DNA from: an uncultured Lachnospiraceae bacterium
GTDB lineage: Bacteria > Bacillota > Clostridia > Lachnospirales > Lachnospiraceae
Direction: 5' to 3'
Assembly: GCA_947588845.1 (NCBI GenBank)
Contig: CANQAR010000044.1
Location: 1-34,026 of the forward strand
Length of the DNA stretch: 34,026 nucleotides
Within the stretch, counting starts at the first letter, position 1; every line of letters begins with the position of its first letter. The translations under genes and the position numbers were made by a program. The notes below the pieces were generated by a model. That model had not been told where the DNA came from, did no database searches, and worked only from the letters and a program-made list of their open reading frames with translations. Below, in pieces: positions 23,956 through 31,797 of the stretch.

Positions 23956-25302
23956 TTAAAAACTGCCGCGGACTTTCCTGCGATGCTCCATCCCAAGAAA
24001 CAAAACTGTGCAGATGATGATAGACAGCAGAGACCCTGTCGGTGCGGCAAGTCCCATCGGCGCCAGCGTTTCCGGCCAGTACAGGGAAGCGAGGTACGCG
24101 CCCGGAATCCGGATGGCGAGGATGGAGACAAGATTGTGGGCGAACGACAGCAGAGGACGCTCGCAGGCGCAGAAGTATCCGCCGTAGCAGAAATGAATGC
24201 CGGCAAGGATGCAGTCTATGCTGTAGGTTCTCAGGTATTGTGCGCCGAGGCGGATCACCCTAGGCTCGCCGTCCGCGAACAAGCTCAGGATCTGCGGGGC
24301 GCGGAACTGGCAGAGGGTGGTGAACAGTACGCCTGTACCTGCGCAGATCAGGATCCCGTCAAACAGGGCCTTCCTGCTGCGGTCATACTGCTTTGCCCCG
24401 AGGTTCTGTGCGCAGATTGTGGAGACCGCGGACAGCATGGAGGACGGAACAAGAAACAGAAAACTGATCACTTTTTCAACAATCCCGACAGCCGCCGCGG
24501 CCTCCACACCGCGGCGGTTTGCGATCATGGTGATGGTCAGAAAAGAGACCTGGATAAATCCTTCCTGTGCCGCGACCGGGATTCCGACGCCAAGAATTTT
24601 TGAGGACAGAGCCTTGTCAATATGAAAATCCGACAGACGAAGCCGGATATCCATGAAGCGGAACAGGTGAAACACGGCGAGCAGCACGCTTACAGCCTGC
24701 GCGGTCACGGTGGCGAGTGCGGCGCCGGCGGCTCCCATTCCAAAAGGTCCGATCAGGAGGAAATCCAGCCCGATGTTGAGGATGCCGGCGGTCATCACAA
24801 AATACATCGGGTGCCGGGTATCCCCCAGCCCGCGGTAGATGCTGCTCAGCACGTTGTAGGCCGTGATGAATGGGATGCCCCAGAAGCAGATCGTGACGTA
24901 GCTGCGGGCTTCTGCGAACGCTTCCTCCGGTACGGCAAGCAGAGAAAGACATCCATCTGCGGCATGCAGCAGGATAAACGTCAGGCAGAGCGCGATGAAT
25001 GTAAAAACAGTCATCGTGTTTCCGATTGCCTTTACAGTGGTTTTCCGGTTTCCCTCGCCGATGGAGCGGCTGATCGCCACGGTGCTTCCCATGGCCAGCC
25101 CGACGATCACAACCGTCAGCATGTGGGTTATCTGGCTCCCCACGGAGACCGCCGTGATGGAGGCCGCGCCGTTGAAACGGCCGATCACAAAAAGATCGGC
25201 AAGGCCGTAGAAGGTCTGCAGAAAGCAGGACAGCAGATACGGCAGTGAAAACCGGATCAGATTTTTCAGAATATTCCCTTTTGTCATGTCATAAGTACTC
25301 AT
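23956..25302 (-). CDS. MATE-family multidrug/cation antiporter
   Basis: This 448-residue membrane protein would export drugs or metabolites in exchange for Na+ or H+. About twelve hydrophobic helices are visible in two similar halves. The N-terminal half has SLPYLLSCFLQTFYGLADLF near residue 18, typical of MATE proteins, and YRGLGDTRHPM near residue 151 closes the helix pair. ATG at 25302 (reverse strand) is preceded by AGGAGA at a good distance; the frame extends 17 residues further without support. It is divergent from the AAA/PD-(D/E)XK gene and convergent with the molybdenum enzyme. The substrate is unknown. Confidence 0.93.
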   Translation of the reverse strand: MSTYDMTKGNILKNLIRFSLPYLLSCFLQTFYGLADLFVIGRFNGAASITAVSVGSQITHMLTVVIVGLAMGSTVAISRSIGEGNRKTTVKAIGNTMTVFTFIALCLTFILLHAADGCLSLLAVPEEAFAEARSYVTICFWGIPFITAYNVLSSIYRGLGDTRHPMYFVMTAGILNIGLDFLLIGPFGMGAAGAALATVTAQAVSVLLAVFHLFRFMDIRLRLSDFHIDKALSSKILGVGIPVAAQEGFIQVSFLTITMIANRRGVEAAAAVGIVEKVISFLFLVPSSMLSAVSTICAQNLGAKQYDRSRKALFDGILICAGTGVLFTTLCQFRAPQILSLFADGEPRVIRLGAQYLRTYSIDCILAGIHFCYGGYFCACERPLLSFAHNLVSILAIRIPGAYLASLYWPETLAPMGLAAPTGSLLSIIICTVLFLGMEHRRKVRGSF

Positions 25303-25340
25303 TATGTGTCTTCTCCTGTCTGATGTCATTTTTTTAATCT

Positions 25341-25369
25341 GATATAACAGCAAAAGAGAAGAAATACAA
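25341..25369 (-). promoter_or_regulatory. Putative promoter of the MATE gene
   Basis: On the reverse strand TTGTAT (25369-25364) and TATATC (25346-25341) are separated by 17 nt. The match is moderate, about 40 nt before the start codon. Confidence 0.5.
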
Positions 25370-25393
25370 GTCTTTTTTGAAGGATTCCCATGC

Positions 25394-25422
25394 TTGAAAA
25401 CAGCGGAGCCAACAATTATAAT
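25394..25422 (+). promoter_or_regulatory. Sigma-A promoter of the short AAA/PD-(D/E)XK gene
   Basis: TTGAAA (25394-25399) and TATAAT (25417-25422) are separated by 17 nt, close to consensus. Transcription would start about 35 nt before the start codon. A strong promoter suggests the shortened gene is still expressed. Confidence 0.75.
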
Positions 25423-25462
25423 AAATGGGAATGTACGGTGAATCTGGACAGGAGGTGTGCGT

Positions 25463-26476
25463 TTGGGAAAAAAGAGAAAAAGACTGCCGATCGGCGTGGA
25501 CCGTTTTGAAACGCTCAGAAGTCAGGACTATTATTATCTGGATAAAACAGAGTTCATCCGGAAACTGCTGGACTGGTATGGCGCCGTGAATCTCTTTACC
25601 CGTCCGAGGCGTTTTGGAAAATCATTGAACATGAGCATGCTGAAGGCTTTTTTTGAGATCGGGACGGATCTGTCCCTGTTTGAAGGGCTTGCGATCAGCC
25701 GGGACCGTTCGCTCTGCGAAGAATATATGGGCAGGTTTCCGGTGATATTTTTGTCTTTAAAAGGTGTCGAAGGCACTTCATTCTCTGACGCTCAGGATAT
25801 GATGTCCATGGTGATCGCCGGACATTCTGTTAAGAAAAAGCTGATTGGGAATCTGACTTATGAGGAATTGGAAGAAGACAGAGACCATCTCTGGAGTGTT
25901 TTGTACCTTACAGGTTATCTGACAGCGGAGAAAAATTCCAGGGCATCAGATGACGGTAAAATCTCGCTGGTTATCCCAAATCGTGAGATACGTGAGATTT
26001 TTGTCAGTAAAATACAGAAATGGTTTTCGGAAAGTACGGCCGTTTCCGGTTCTGCGGATCTTTATGAGGATATCTGGGCGTGCAATGCTCAGGAATTTCA
26101 GGAGAAAATCCGGGAAATTCTGCTGGATACAATCAGTTATTTTGATTATCATGAAAATTACTATCATGCTTTCATGGCGGGACTGCTGATGAACCGTTGC
26201 GTGAGGGTAAAATCGAATTATGAATCAGGTACCGGCAGAAGCGATCTTGTGATCGAAGATGACCGCGGACGCAGAGCTGTTGTCATAGAGACGAAATATT
26301 CTGCAAGGTACGATGATATGGAGGCGGATTGCGAAAAGGCGCTGGGGCAGATTCAGGACAGGCAGTATGTGTGGCCGTATCTGAAAAGAAAATATTGTGT
26401 GATTATTTACGGAATTGCCTTCTCGGGGAAAGACTGCCAGGTAAAAGGCAGGATTCTGAAACCGGAAACCAGATAA
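25463..26476 (+). CDS. Internally deleted AAA-ATPase-like/PD-(D/E)XK nuclease-family protein (copy A)
   Basis: This 337-residue protein has the ends of the AAA-ATPase_like plus PD-(D/E)XK_9 (DUF1703) family but lacks the middle. Residues 1-117 match the start of the full-length paralogue at 27260-29038, including the P-loop-like TRPRRFGKS (47-55). Residues 118-337 match its end, including GRSDLVIEDD and VVIETK of the nuclease core. About 224 residues carrying Walker B are missing, in frame, at Val117/Ile118. TTG 25463 is preferred: AGGAGG (25450-25455) is 7 nt upstream, whereas GTG 25457 is too close to it. It may be a decaying copy or a shortened nuclease module; intact frame and promoter argue against calling it a plain pseudogene. 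Confidence 0.8.
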   Translation: MGKKRKRLPIGVDRFETLRSQDYYYLDKTEFIRKLLDWYGAVNLFTRPRRFGKSLNMSMLKAFFEIGTDLSLFEGLAISRDRSLCEEYMGRFPVIFLSLKGVEGTSFSDAQDMMSMVIAGHSVKKKLIGNLTYEELEEDRDHLWSVLYLTGYLTAEKNSRASDDGKISLVIPNREIREIFVSKIQKWFSESTAVSGSADLYEDIWACNAQEFQEKIREILLDTISYFDYHENYYHAFMAGLLMNRCVRVKSNYESGTGRSDLVIEDDRGRRAVVIETKYSARYDDMEADCEKALGQIQDRQYVWPYLKRKYCVIIYGIAFSGKDCQVKGRILKPETR

Positions 26477-26521
26477 AAGGTACAGTAGAAATTATTCAGA
26501 CAGAAAGGATGAGGAATAACC

Positions 26522-27001
26522 ATGAATGAACAGATAACATTTCGCTGTGCGCAGAGGACGGACGTTTCGCTGATTCTGAACTTTATCAGAGGACTTGCTG
26601 ATTATGAACATATGTCGGATCAGGTAGTCGCGAATGAAGCTTTGCTGGAGGAGTGGATCTTTGACAAACAGAAAGCGGAGGTGATATTCGCAGTGCTGGA
26701 CGGCCGGGAGGTTGGATTCGCTTTGTTTTTCCATAATTTTTCAACATTTCTGGGAAGGGCGGGAATCTATCTGGAGGATCTGTTTGTGCTGCCGGAGTAC
26801 AGAGGCAGGGGCTGCGGGAAAGGTCTGCTGAAGAAGCTTGCCGCGATTGCCATCGAGCGCGGATGCGGACGCCTGGAGTGGAGCTGTCTTGACTGGAATC
26901 AGCCGTCGATTGATTTTTATCTTTCGCTTGGAGCAGTACAGATGTCCGACTGGACAGGCTACCGGGTGACGGGGGAAACGCTTGAGAGGCTGGCCCTGTG
27001 A
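26522..27001 (+). CDS. GNAT acetyltransferase, spermidine/diamine N-acetyltransferase-like
   Basis: The 159-residue cytoplasmic enzyme would transfer acetyl from acetyl-CoA to an amine. The overall order resembles eukaryotic SSAT: LADYEHMSDQV near residue 25 parallels the human LAKYEYMEEQV, YLEDLFVLPEYRGRGCGKGL (83-102) holds the acetyl-CoA loop, and WNQPSIDFYLSLGA (125-138) has the likely catalytic Tyr133. The substrate may be a polyamine or thialysine-like amine. The gene is preceded by AAAGGATGAGGA and sits between two paralogous ATPase/nuclease-like genes with no obvious functional link to them. Confidence 0.85.
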   Translation: MNEQITFRCAQRTDVSLILNFIRGLADYEHMSDQVVANEALLEEWIFDKQKAEVIFAVLDGREVGFALFFHNFSTFLGRAGIYLEDLFVLPEYRGRGCGKGLLKKLAAIAIERGCGRLEWSCLDWNQPSIDFYLSLGAVQMSDWTGYRVTGETLERLAL

Positions 27002-27086
27002 GAGAAAGCGGCATTTTCCGCTTCAAATTCGAGCGCGTCTCCACTCCATCCCGGTCGGCGCTGGACATTCAGTACCCCGGAGGGTT

Positions 27087-27122
27087 TATAGCAAGCGGCA
27101 GATATTTCTGCCATTTGCTATA
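27087..27122. repeat. Two-step perfect inverted repeat
   Basis: TATAGCAA (27087-27094) pairs with TTGCTATA (27115-27122), and GGCAG (27097-27101) pairs with CTGCC (27108-27112), with symmetric 2-nt interruptions. It is either an RNA hairpin or an operator-like site. TAGAAT at 27121-27126 could be a -10 element overlapping its right arm, but no -35 is visible. Confidence 0.6.
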
Positions 27123-27155
27123 GAATGATAGAAATGGAGCGGAGACTGCGAAAAA

Positions 27156-27179
27156 CACGAAGCGTCTCGTGGTTTTTTT
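27156..27179 (+). terminator. Weak terminator-like hairpin with T7
   Basis: CACGA (27156-27160) pairs with TCGTG (27167-27171), followed by a G and seven T. GAGAC (27142-27146) can instead pair with GTCTC (27164-27168), which would break this hairpin. It may end acetyltransferase transcripts or act in the leader of the next gene. Confidence 0.5.
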
Positions 27180-27259
27180 GCTTATGGTGTTGTTTGGCTT
27201 GCAGGGAATAGAAGTTTGGAAACAGAACTGAGAAAACAGGGCAGGGAGGTGACTGCGGG

Positions 27260-29038
27260 ATGGCGCTGCGATTAAAATTACCGATCGGTGTTGATTTGTT
27301 CGAAAAACTGCGGCGGTCGGATTATTACTATGCGGATAAATCTCTTTTTATAAAGGAACTGCTGAATAACCGCGGCGAGGTGAATCTTTTTACCCGCCCG
27401 CGGCGTTTCGGGAAAACGTTGAACATGAGCATGCTGAAATCGTTTTTTGAGATCGGAATGGATCCGGTGCTTTTTGCGGGACTGGATATCAGCAGGGAAA
27501 AAGAACTCTGTGAGGAATATATGGGCAGATATCCGGTGATCTTCCTGACGCTCAAAGGCGTGGAAGGAACGAATTTCAAGGAGGCGCTCGATATGCTGGG
27601 TTCCCTCGTGTCCTGTGAATGTGAGAGGCTGTCTTTCCTGGCGGACAGCAGTGCCGTGGGGGAAACGGATATTGAAGTTTTAAAACGTCTGCAGAGCCGC
27701 CAGGGAACGCGTGCAGATATACAGGATTCCATCTCAATCCTTTTGCGGATGCTCCATGCCCACTATGGCATGCCGGTGATCCTGCTGATCGACGAGTATG
27801 ATGTGCCGCTGGACAAGGCCAATGACCAGGGATATTATGAGCAGATGGTTATGTTTCTGAGGGGATTCTTTGGTGGGGCATTTAAGACAAATCCGGACAT
27901 GCTTTTTGCGGTTGTGACCGGCTGTCTCAGGATTTCGAAAGAGAGTATTTTCACCGGTATCAATAATCTGAAAGTGGATACGATCTCCGACGAAAGGTAC
28001 GATGAATATTTTGGTTTTACGGACAGTGACGTGAAAAAACTGCTGGCGGACTACGGAATGTCAGAAGCATACGGAGAGATGAAAGAATGGTACGACGGCT
28101 ATCGCTTCGGCGCGGCGGATGTGTACTGCCCGTGGGATGTGCTGAACCACTGCGACAAACTTCTGGTGAATCCCCAAACAAAACCGGAGCCGTACTGGGA
28201 CAATACCAGTTCCAACCAGATGGTGCGCCGGTTTATCGATCTGGCGGATACGGCGACGCGGGATGATATCGAACGGCTGATTGCCGGAGAAAGTGTGTCG
28301 AAGCGTCTGCATAAAACTCTGACTTATGGAGAACTGGATGAAGACGTGGAACATCTGTGGAGCGTGCTTTACCTGACCGGTTATTTGACGGAGGACCGGC
28401 GGGCGGCGGGTACGGAGGATGGACTGACGCCTCTGGTGATACCCAACAAGGAAATTCGTGAGATCTTTGTGGAGAAGATACGGAAATGGTTTTCCGACAC
28501 GGTGAAGCCTGCCGCTCACAGCCGTTTATGCTCTCTGATCTGGGAGCAGGACGCGGAGGCTCTGCAGGAGGAAATTAGCAATATTCTCCTGGATACAATC
28601 AGCTACTACGATTATCATGAGAATTACTACCATGCTTTGCTGGTCGGCGTGCTTTTGGGCGGAAATCTGAGGGTGCGGTCGAATTATGAGATGGGGAAAG
28701 GCCGGAGCGATATTGTGGTGGAGGACGCGAAAAAGCGGCGGGCCGTGATCATTGAGACGAAGCGCTCTGCGGACTATGAGGACCTTGAGCAGGATGCGCT
28801 GAAAGCGCTCCGGCAGATTGAGGAGCAGAAATATGCCTGGCCATATGAGCGCCGTAAGTATCAGGTGATTCGTTATGGCATATCGTTTTCGGAGAAAGAC
28901 TGTTGTGTGAGGATTTCGGGGCGCTGTGCGCCAGTGGCGCACGTTCAGCGCCGACCGCAGCGGAGCGAAGACCACGAAGTGCGGAGAAATCCGTGGCATC
29001 ATGGGGGCAAAATACCTTTTGATCCCAGCATCATGTGA
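27260..29038 (+). CDS. AAA-ATPase-like/PD-(D/E)XK nuclease-family protein (copy B, full length)
   Basis: This 592-residue protein belongs to a family abundant in gut anaerobes (AAA-ATPase_like N-terminus plus PD-(D/E)XK_9/DUF1703), whose function is unproven. The P-loop-like TRPRRFGKT is at 45-53, Walker B VILLIDEYD at 173-181, and TGCLRISKESIF, a conserved family stretch, near 220. The C-terminal nuclease core has Asp484 in GRSDIVVED and Glu499/Lys501 in IIETK. GGGAGG lies 10 nt before the ATG. The last 40 or so residues are unlike the paralogue's end and are encoded by GC-rich repeat-like DNA (28920-29038), so the natural C-terminus seems replaced. Confidence 0.85.
   Translation: MALRLKLPIGVDLFEKLRRSDYYYADKSLFIKELLNNRGEVNLFTRPRRFGKTLNMSMLKSFFEIGMDPVLFAGLDISREKELCEEYMGRYPVIFLTLKGVEGTNFKEALDMLGSLVSCECERLSFLADSSAVGETDIEVLKRLQSRQGTRADIQDSISILLRMLHAHYGMPVILLIDEYDVPLDKANDQGYYEQMVMFLRGFFGGAFKTNPDMLFAVVTGCLRISKESIFTGINNLKVDTISDERYDEYFGFTDSDVKKLLADYGMSEAYGEMKEWYDGYRFGAADVYCPWDVLNHCDKLLVNPQTKPEPYWDNTSSNQMVRRFIDLADTATRDDIERLIAGESVSKRLHKTLTYGELDEDVEHLWSVLYLTGYLTEDRRAAGTEDGLTPLVIPNKEIREIFVEKIRKWFSDTVKPAAHSRLCSLIWEQDAEALQEEISNILLDTISYYDYHENYYHALLVGVLLGGNLRVRSNYEMGKGRSDIVVEDAKKRRAVIIETKRSADYEDLEQDALKALRQIEEQKYAWPYERRKYQVIRYGISFSEKDCCVRISGRCAPVAHVQRRPQRSEDHEVRRNPWHHGGKIPFDPSIM
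28926..28968. repeat. GC-rich hairpin block inside the 3' end of copy B
   Basis: GTGCGCC (28926-28932) pairs perfectly with GGCGCAC (28936-28942) around AGT, followed by GCGGAGCGA at 28960-28968. A GTGCC/GGCAC hairpin followed by CGGAGCGA recurs at 33699-33718. This suggests an intergenic repeat that entered the end of the coding frame. Confidence 0.45.
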
Positions 29039-29047
29039 TTTCAAAAG
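29016..29047. repeat. Inverted repeat over the copy B stop codon
   Basis: CTTTTGA (29016-29022) pairs with TCAAAAG (29041-29047), with ATCA/TGAT inside. The stop TGA of copy B lies within it. No T-run follows, so a terminator role is uncertain. Confidence 0.4.
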
Positions 29048-29163
29048 ATGAAAGCGGGGTCTTCTCAAAATCGGTCAACCGGTATATCATGGGTTTGACC
29101 GGAGCTGTCCCTGCTTTTGTGGTATCAGCGGTGGGATTTGTCTCCTACCTGATATACGGCTGA
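29035..29163 (+). pseudogene. Possible remnant of a membrane protein C-terminus
   Basis: From GTG 29035 an open frame of 42 codons ends at 29163, just before the TetR gene. Its last 24 residues from Met at 29089 read as one membrane helix (AVPAFVVSAVGFVSYLIYG). There is no ribosome-binding site. The frame looks like the tail of a lost transporter rather than an independent gene, but no family can be named. Confidence 0.25.
29072..29101. promoter_or_regulatory. Inverted repeat upstream of the TetR gene
   Basis: CGGTCAACC (29072-29080) faces GGTTTGACCG (29092-29101) with one bulged base and an 11-nt spacer. The dyad lies about 77 nt before a TetR-family gene and could be its operator. No promoter elements can be assigned confidently around it. 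Confidence 0.35.
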
Positions 29164-29177
29164 GGGGGCGTAATGTT

Positions 29178-29867
29178 ATGAACGAGCGATTTTTTTCTTT
29201 GCCATTGGAAAAGCAGCAGGCAATTATCAACGCAGGCTATCGGGTGTTTTCCCAAAATTCATATAAAAACAGTCCCATGAGCGAGATTGCGGAGGCGGCC
29301 GGGATCAGCAAATCTCTGCTGTTCCATTATTTCCGCAATAAAAAAGAGCTGTATCTGTTTCTGTGGGACAAGTGCGCCGAGACGACGATTGAGTTTTTGA
29401 CTCGGTACGGGTGTTATGACCAGGGAGAACTGTTTGAGAGCATGGAGCGCGGGATGCGGGCCAAGATGGAGATCATCCGGTTGTATCCGGATATGGGAAA
29501 TTTTACGATCAGGGCGTTCTATGAAAAGGATCTGGAGATCAGCGCCGCTGTTCAGGAAAGTTATCACCGGTATTTTAACCTCAAGGCGGATAAGACGCGG
29601 CTGAATTTTGATCCGAAACAGTTTGTTCCTGGTCTGGATATCCCGATGATGTATCGGGAGATGTACTGGGCGTCGGAGGGATATCTGTGGGAGATGGTCC
29701 AGCGGGGCGATGTGGATATGGATCAGATGGAACAGGACTTTACAAAACTGATAGAATTCTGGAAGAGTATTTATCTGAGGAAAGAAGAAAATCCGGAGAT
29801 CGGCCAGGAGGAAGAAATGCGGTCTGTGCGGTCGGAAAAAGAGAAACTGTCAGATCCGGGAAAGTGA
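29178..29867 (+). CDS. TetR/AcrR-family transcriptional regulator
   Basis: The 229-residue protein has a TetR DNA-binding domain in residues 10-58: INAGYRVFSQNSYKNSPMSEIAEAAGISKSLLFHYFRNKKEL in outline, with the recognition helix ISKSLLFHYF at 43-52. The rest is a variable ligand and dimer domain ending in a charged tail. GAGGGGG precedes ATG 29178. The genes downstream encode an ABC ATPase and a membrane protein in the same direction, so it most likely controls that exporter, with a ligand that cannot be inferred. In this family the regulator usually represses its own operon. Confidence 0.9.
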   Translation: MNERFFSLPLEKQQAIINAGYRVFSQNSYKNSPMSEIAEAAGISKSLLFHYFRNKKELYLFLWDKCAETTIEFLTRYGCYDQGELFESMERGMRAKMEIIRLYPDMGNFTIRAFYEKDLEISAAVQESYHRYFNLKADKTRLNFDPKQFVPGLDIPMMYREMYWASEGYLWEMVQRGDVDMDQMEQDFTKLIEFWKSIYLRKEENPEIGQEEEMRSVRSEKEKLSDPGK

Positions 29868-29974
29868 ACGGTCGGGCTTTGGTAAAAATGTCTGATTCAG
29901 GAAAAGCGGAATGCAGAAACCTGAAAGTGTAGAACGCGCCGGACAAAAATGGAGGCGCGAAAGGAGGGAACGTC

Positions 29975-30883
29975 ATGGAAGCAGTCAGGATCAGTAATCT
30001 GACAAAATATTATGGGAAAATCCGCGGCATCGATCAGGTCAGCCTGACGGTGGCGCAGGGAGAGTTTTTCGGGTTCATCGGACCGAACGGCGCGGGAAAG
30101 TCAACCACGATCCGGACGCTTCTGGGACTGATCCGTCCGACAGGCGGCAAAGCGCAGATACTGGGGCTGGATATTGAAAAGGAAAAAGAAAAAATCCTCG
30201 CGCGGGTCGGTTATTTGCCGTCGGAAGCAGTATTTTATTCTGGTATGCGGGTACGCGATGTGCTGAAGTTCTCCGCAGATCTGCGGAAAAAGGACTGCAG
30301 AAAAACGGCAGACGAGCTGTGTGAGCGTCTGCAGCTTGACACATCCCGGAAAGTGGAGGAATTGTCGTTCGGCAACCGGAAGAAAACAGCGATTGTCTGT
30401 GCTTTGCAGCATGATCCGGAACTTCTGCTTCTCGACGAGCCTACGAGCGGTCTTGATCCGCTGATGCAGAAGGAATTTTTTGAGATTTTGCGTGAGCGGA
30501 ATAAGGATGGGACGACCATATTTCTGTCCAGCCATATTCTCTCGGAGATCCAGCGAAACTGTACCCGCGCGGCGATTATACGGGAAGGACGGATTATTGC
30601 CTGCGGCAGTGTGGAGGAGCTTTCCAGGACAAACGCCAGGCGGATCAGCATTCATGGTCAGGCAGAGATTGCAGCTCTTGAAGGTGTGCGGGATCTGCAG
30701 GCGTCGGCGGAAGGGCTGAATTTTCTGTACAGCGGAGACATGAACAAGCTTCTTGCGGTGCTGGCGCGGGGGAATATCCGCGACCTGTCAATCTCCGAGC
30801 CTGATCTGGAGGAAGTATTTATGCATTATTATGATGCCAGGGTCGAGAGGTCATGCGTTCCATATTCACATGGAAAAGAATGA
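29975..30883 (+). CDS. ABC transporter ATP-binding protein (exporter type)
   Basis: The 302-residue ATPase would power the permease encoded next. Walker A GPNGAGKST is at 36-44, the Q-loop region reads GYLPSEAVFY (no Gln in the usual place), the signature is LSFGN at 130-134, Walker B LLLLDEPTSGLDP at 150-162, and the H-loop His187 in SSH. A C-terminal extension of about 85 residues follows, as in CcmA/BcrA-type ATPases used for drug or peptide export. AAAGGAGGG lies 7 nt before the ATG. It is co-directional with the TetR gene, 107 nt downstream. Confidence 0.93.
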   Translation: MEAVRISNLTKYYGKIRGIDQVSLTVAQGEFFGFIGPNGAGKSTTIRTLLGLIRPTGGKAQILGLDIEKEKEKILARVGYLPSEAVFYSGMRVRDVLKFSADLRKKDCRKTADELCERLQLDTSRKVEELSFGNRKKTAIVCALQHDPELLLLDEPTSGLDPLMQKEFFEILRERNKDGTTIFLSSHILSEIQRNCTRAAIIREGRIIACGSVEELSRTNARRISIHGQAEIAALEGVRDLQASAEGLNFLYSGDMNKLLAVLARGNIRDLSISEPDLEEVFMHYYDARVERSCVPYSHGKE

Positions 30884-30934
30884 CACTGAGATAAAAAATA
30901 TCGAACAGAGGTTCTGAAAACTGGAGGTGCAAAG

Positions 30935-31723
30935 ATGACGATTATAAAACATGAGCTGCGGCAGGGCAGGCTCGCTTTTGCGGTCTGGACTGTCTCAATC
31001 GCCGCGTTGATGATGGTATGCGTGTTCTTGTTTCCGGAGATGAAAAGAGAGATGGGAGCGATCGGAAATCTGTTTGCCTCCATGGGGAGATTCACCGCCG
31101 CTTTCGGGATGGACCGGCTGAATTTTGGTACGCTGATCGGCTTTTATGCCATTGAATGCGGGAATATACTGGGGCTCGGCGGCGCGTTTTTTGCGGCTCT
31201 GACTGCTGCGTCCGCGCTTTCGAAGGAAGAAAAGGACAGAACGGCTGAATTTCTGCTGACACATCCGGTGTCCAGAACGCGTGTGATTACAGAGAAACTG
31301 GCGGCGGTGACGATGCAGATTCTCGCCATGAATCTTATTATACTTGCCCTGTCCCTGCTCTCGACAGGAATAATCGGCGAGGAGATTCCCTGGAAAGAAC
31401 TCCTTCTGCTGCATCTTGCCTATCTGCTGATGCAGCTGGAGCTGGCGGGAATCTGCTTTGGCATTTCCGCGTTTCTGCGCCGTGGCAGCGCGGGAATCGG
31501 ACTGGGACTCGCGGCGATGGCATATTTTCTAAATCTGATCGCGAACATGGCGAAGAACGCGGGATTTCTCAAATATATCACGCCGTTCGGGTACTGCGAC
31601 GCCGCGGACATTGTCGGGGATGGAAAGCTGAATCCCGTGATGCTTGTGATCGGAGCGCTGGCGGCAGGCATCGGGATTGCCGCGGCGTATATCCGGTACT
31701 GCAGGAAGGATATCCAGGGATAA
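30935..31723 (+). CDS. ABC-2-type transporter permease
   Basis: This 262-residue membrane protein is the channel partner of the ATPase encoded 51 nt upstream. Six hydrophobic segments are visible, starting at about residue 16 (FAVWTVSIAALMMVCVFLF). A conserved cytoplasmic loop contains SKEEKDRTAEFLLTHPVSRTR in outline at 95-115, typical of ABC-2 permeases of the YhfI/NosY kind. TGGAGGT precedes ATG 30935. Together with the TetR regulator it likely forms an inducible efflux system. The substrate is unknown. Confidence 0.9.
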   Translation: MTIIKHELRQGRLAFAVWTVSIAALMMVCVFLFPEMKREMGAIGNLFASMGRFTAAFGMDRLNFGTLIGFYAIECGNILGLGGAFFAALTAASALSKEEKDRTAEFLLTHPVSRTRVITEKLAAVTMQILAMNLIILALSLLSTGIIGEEIPWKELLLLHLAYLLMQLELAGICFGISAFLRRGSAGIGLGLAAMAYFLNLIANMAKNAGFLKYITPFGYCDAADIVGDGKLNPVMLVIGALAAGIGIAAAYIRYCRKDIQG

Positions 31724-31729
31724 AGAAAA

Positions 31730-31765
31730 CCCCGCAGATACGCGGCTTTTCGCGCACCTGCGGGG
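31730..31765 (-). terminator. Strong intrinsic terminator on the minus strand
   Basis: CCCCGCAG (31730-31737) pairs with CTGCGGGG (31758-31765), and CGCG (31741-31744) with CGCG (31751-31754). On the minus strand the stem is followed by TTTTCTTT, on the plus strand by no T-run. It therefore ends transcripts coming from the right, supporting the small RNA call. Confidence 0.75.
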
Positions 31766-31774
31766 CATAAGGGG

Positions 31775-31797
31775 AGGATAAGTATTCCTTATCTTTT
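31775..31797 (+). terminator. Small terminator after the ABC exporter genes
   Basis: GATAAG (31777-31782) pairs with CTTATC (31788-31793) around TATTC, followed by TTTT. On the plus strand it is placed to end the exporter operon; on the minus strand it is a hairpin of the candidate small RNA. Confidence 0.5.

Larger units (their letters stand above)
27002..27259. other. Structured intergenic region before ATPase/nuclease copy B
   Basis: No gene is seen. It contains the hairpin AAGCGG/CCGCTT (27006-27023), a long-range inverted repeat (27035-27049 with 27134-27149, two mismatches), a strong inverted repeat (27087-27122) and a short hairpin with T7 (27156-27179). Together they could fold into one branched RNA. 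Confidence 0.5.

Noticed and set aside
27035-27180. T-box leader
   Set aside because: There is no T-box core sequence or specifier-loop layout, and the downstream gene is not tRNA- or amino-acid-related.
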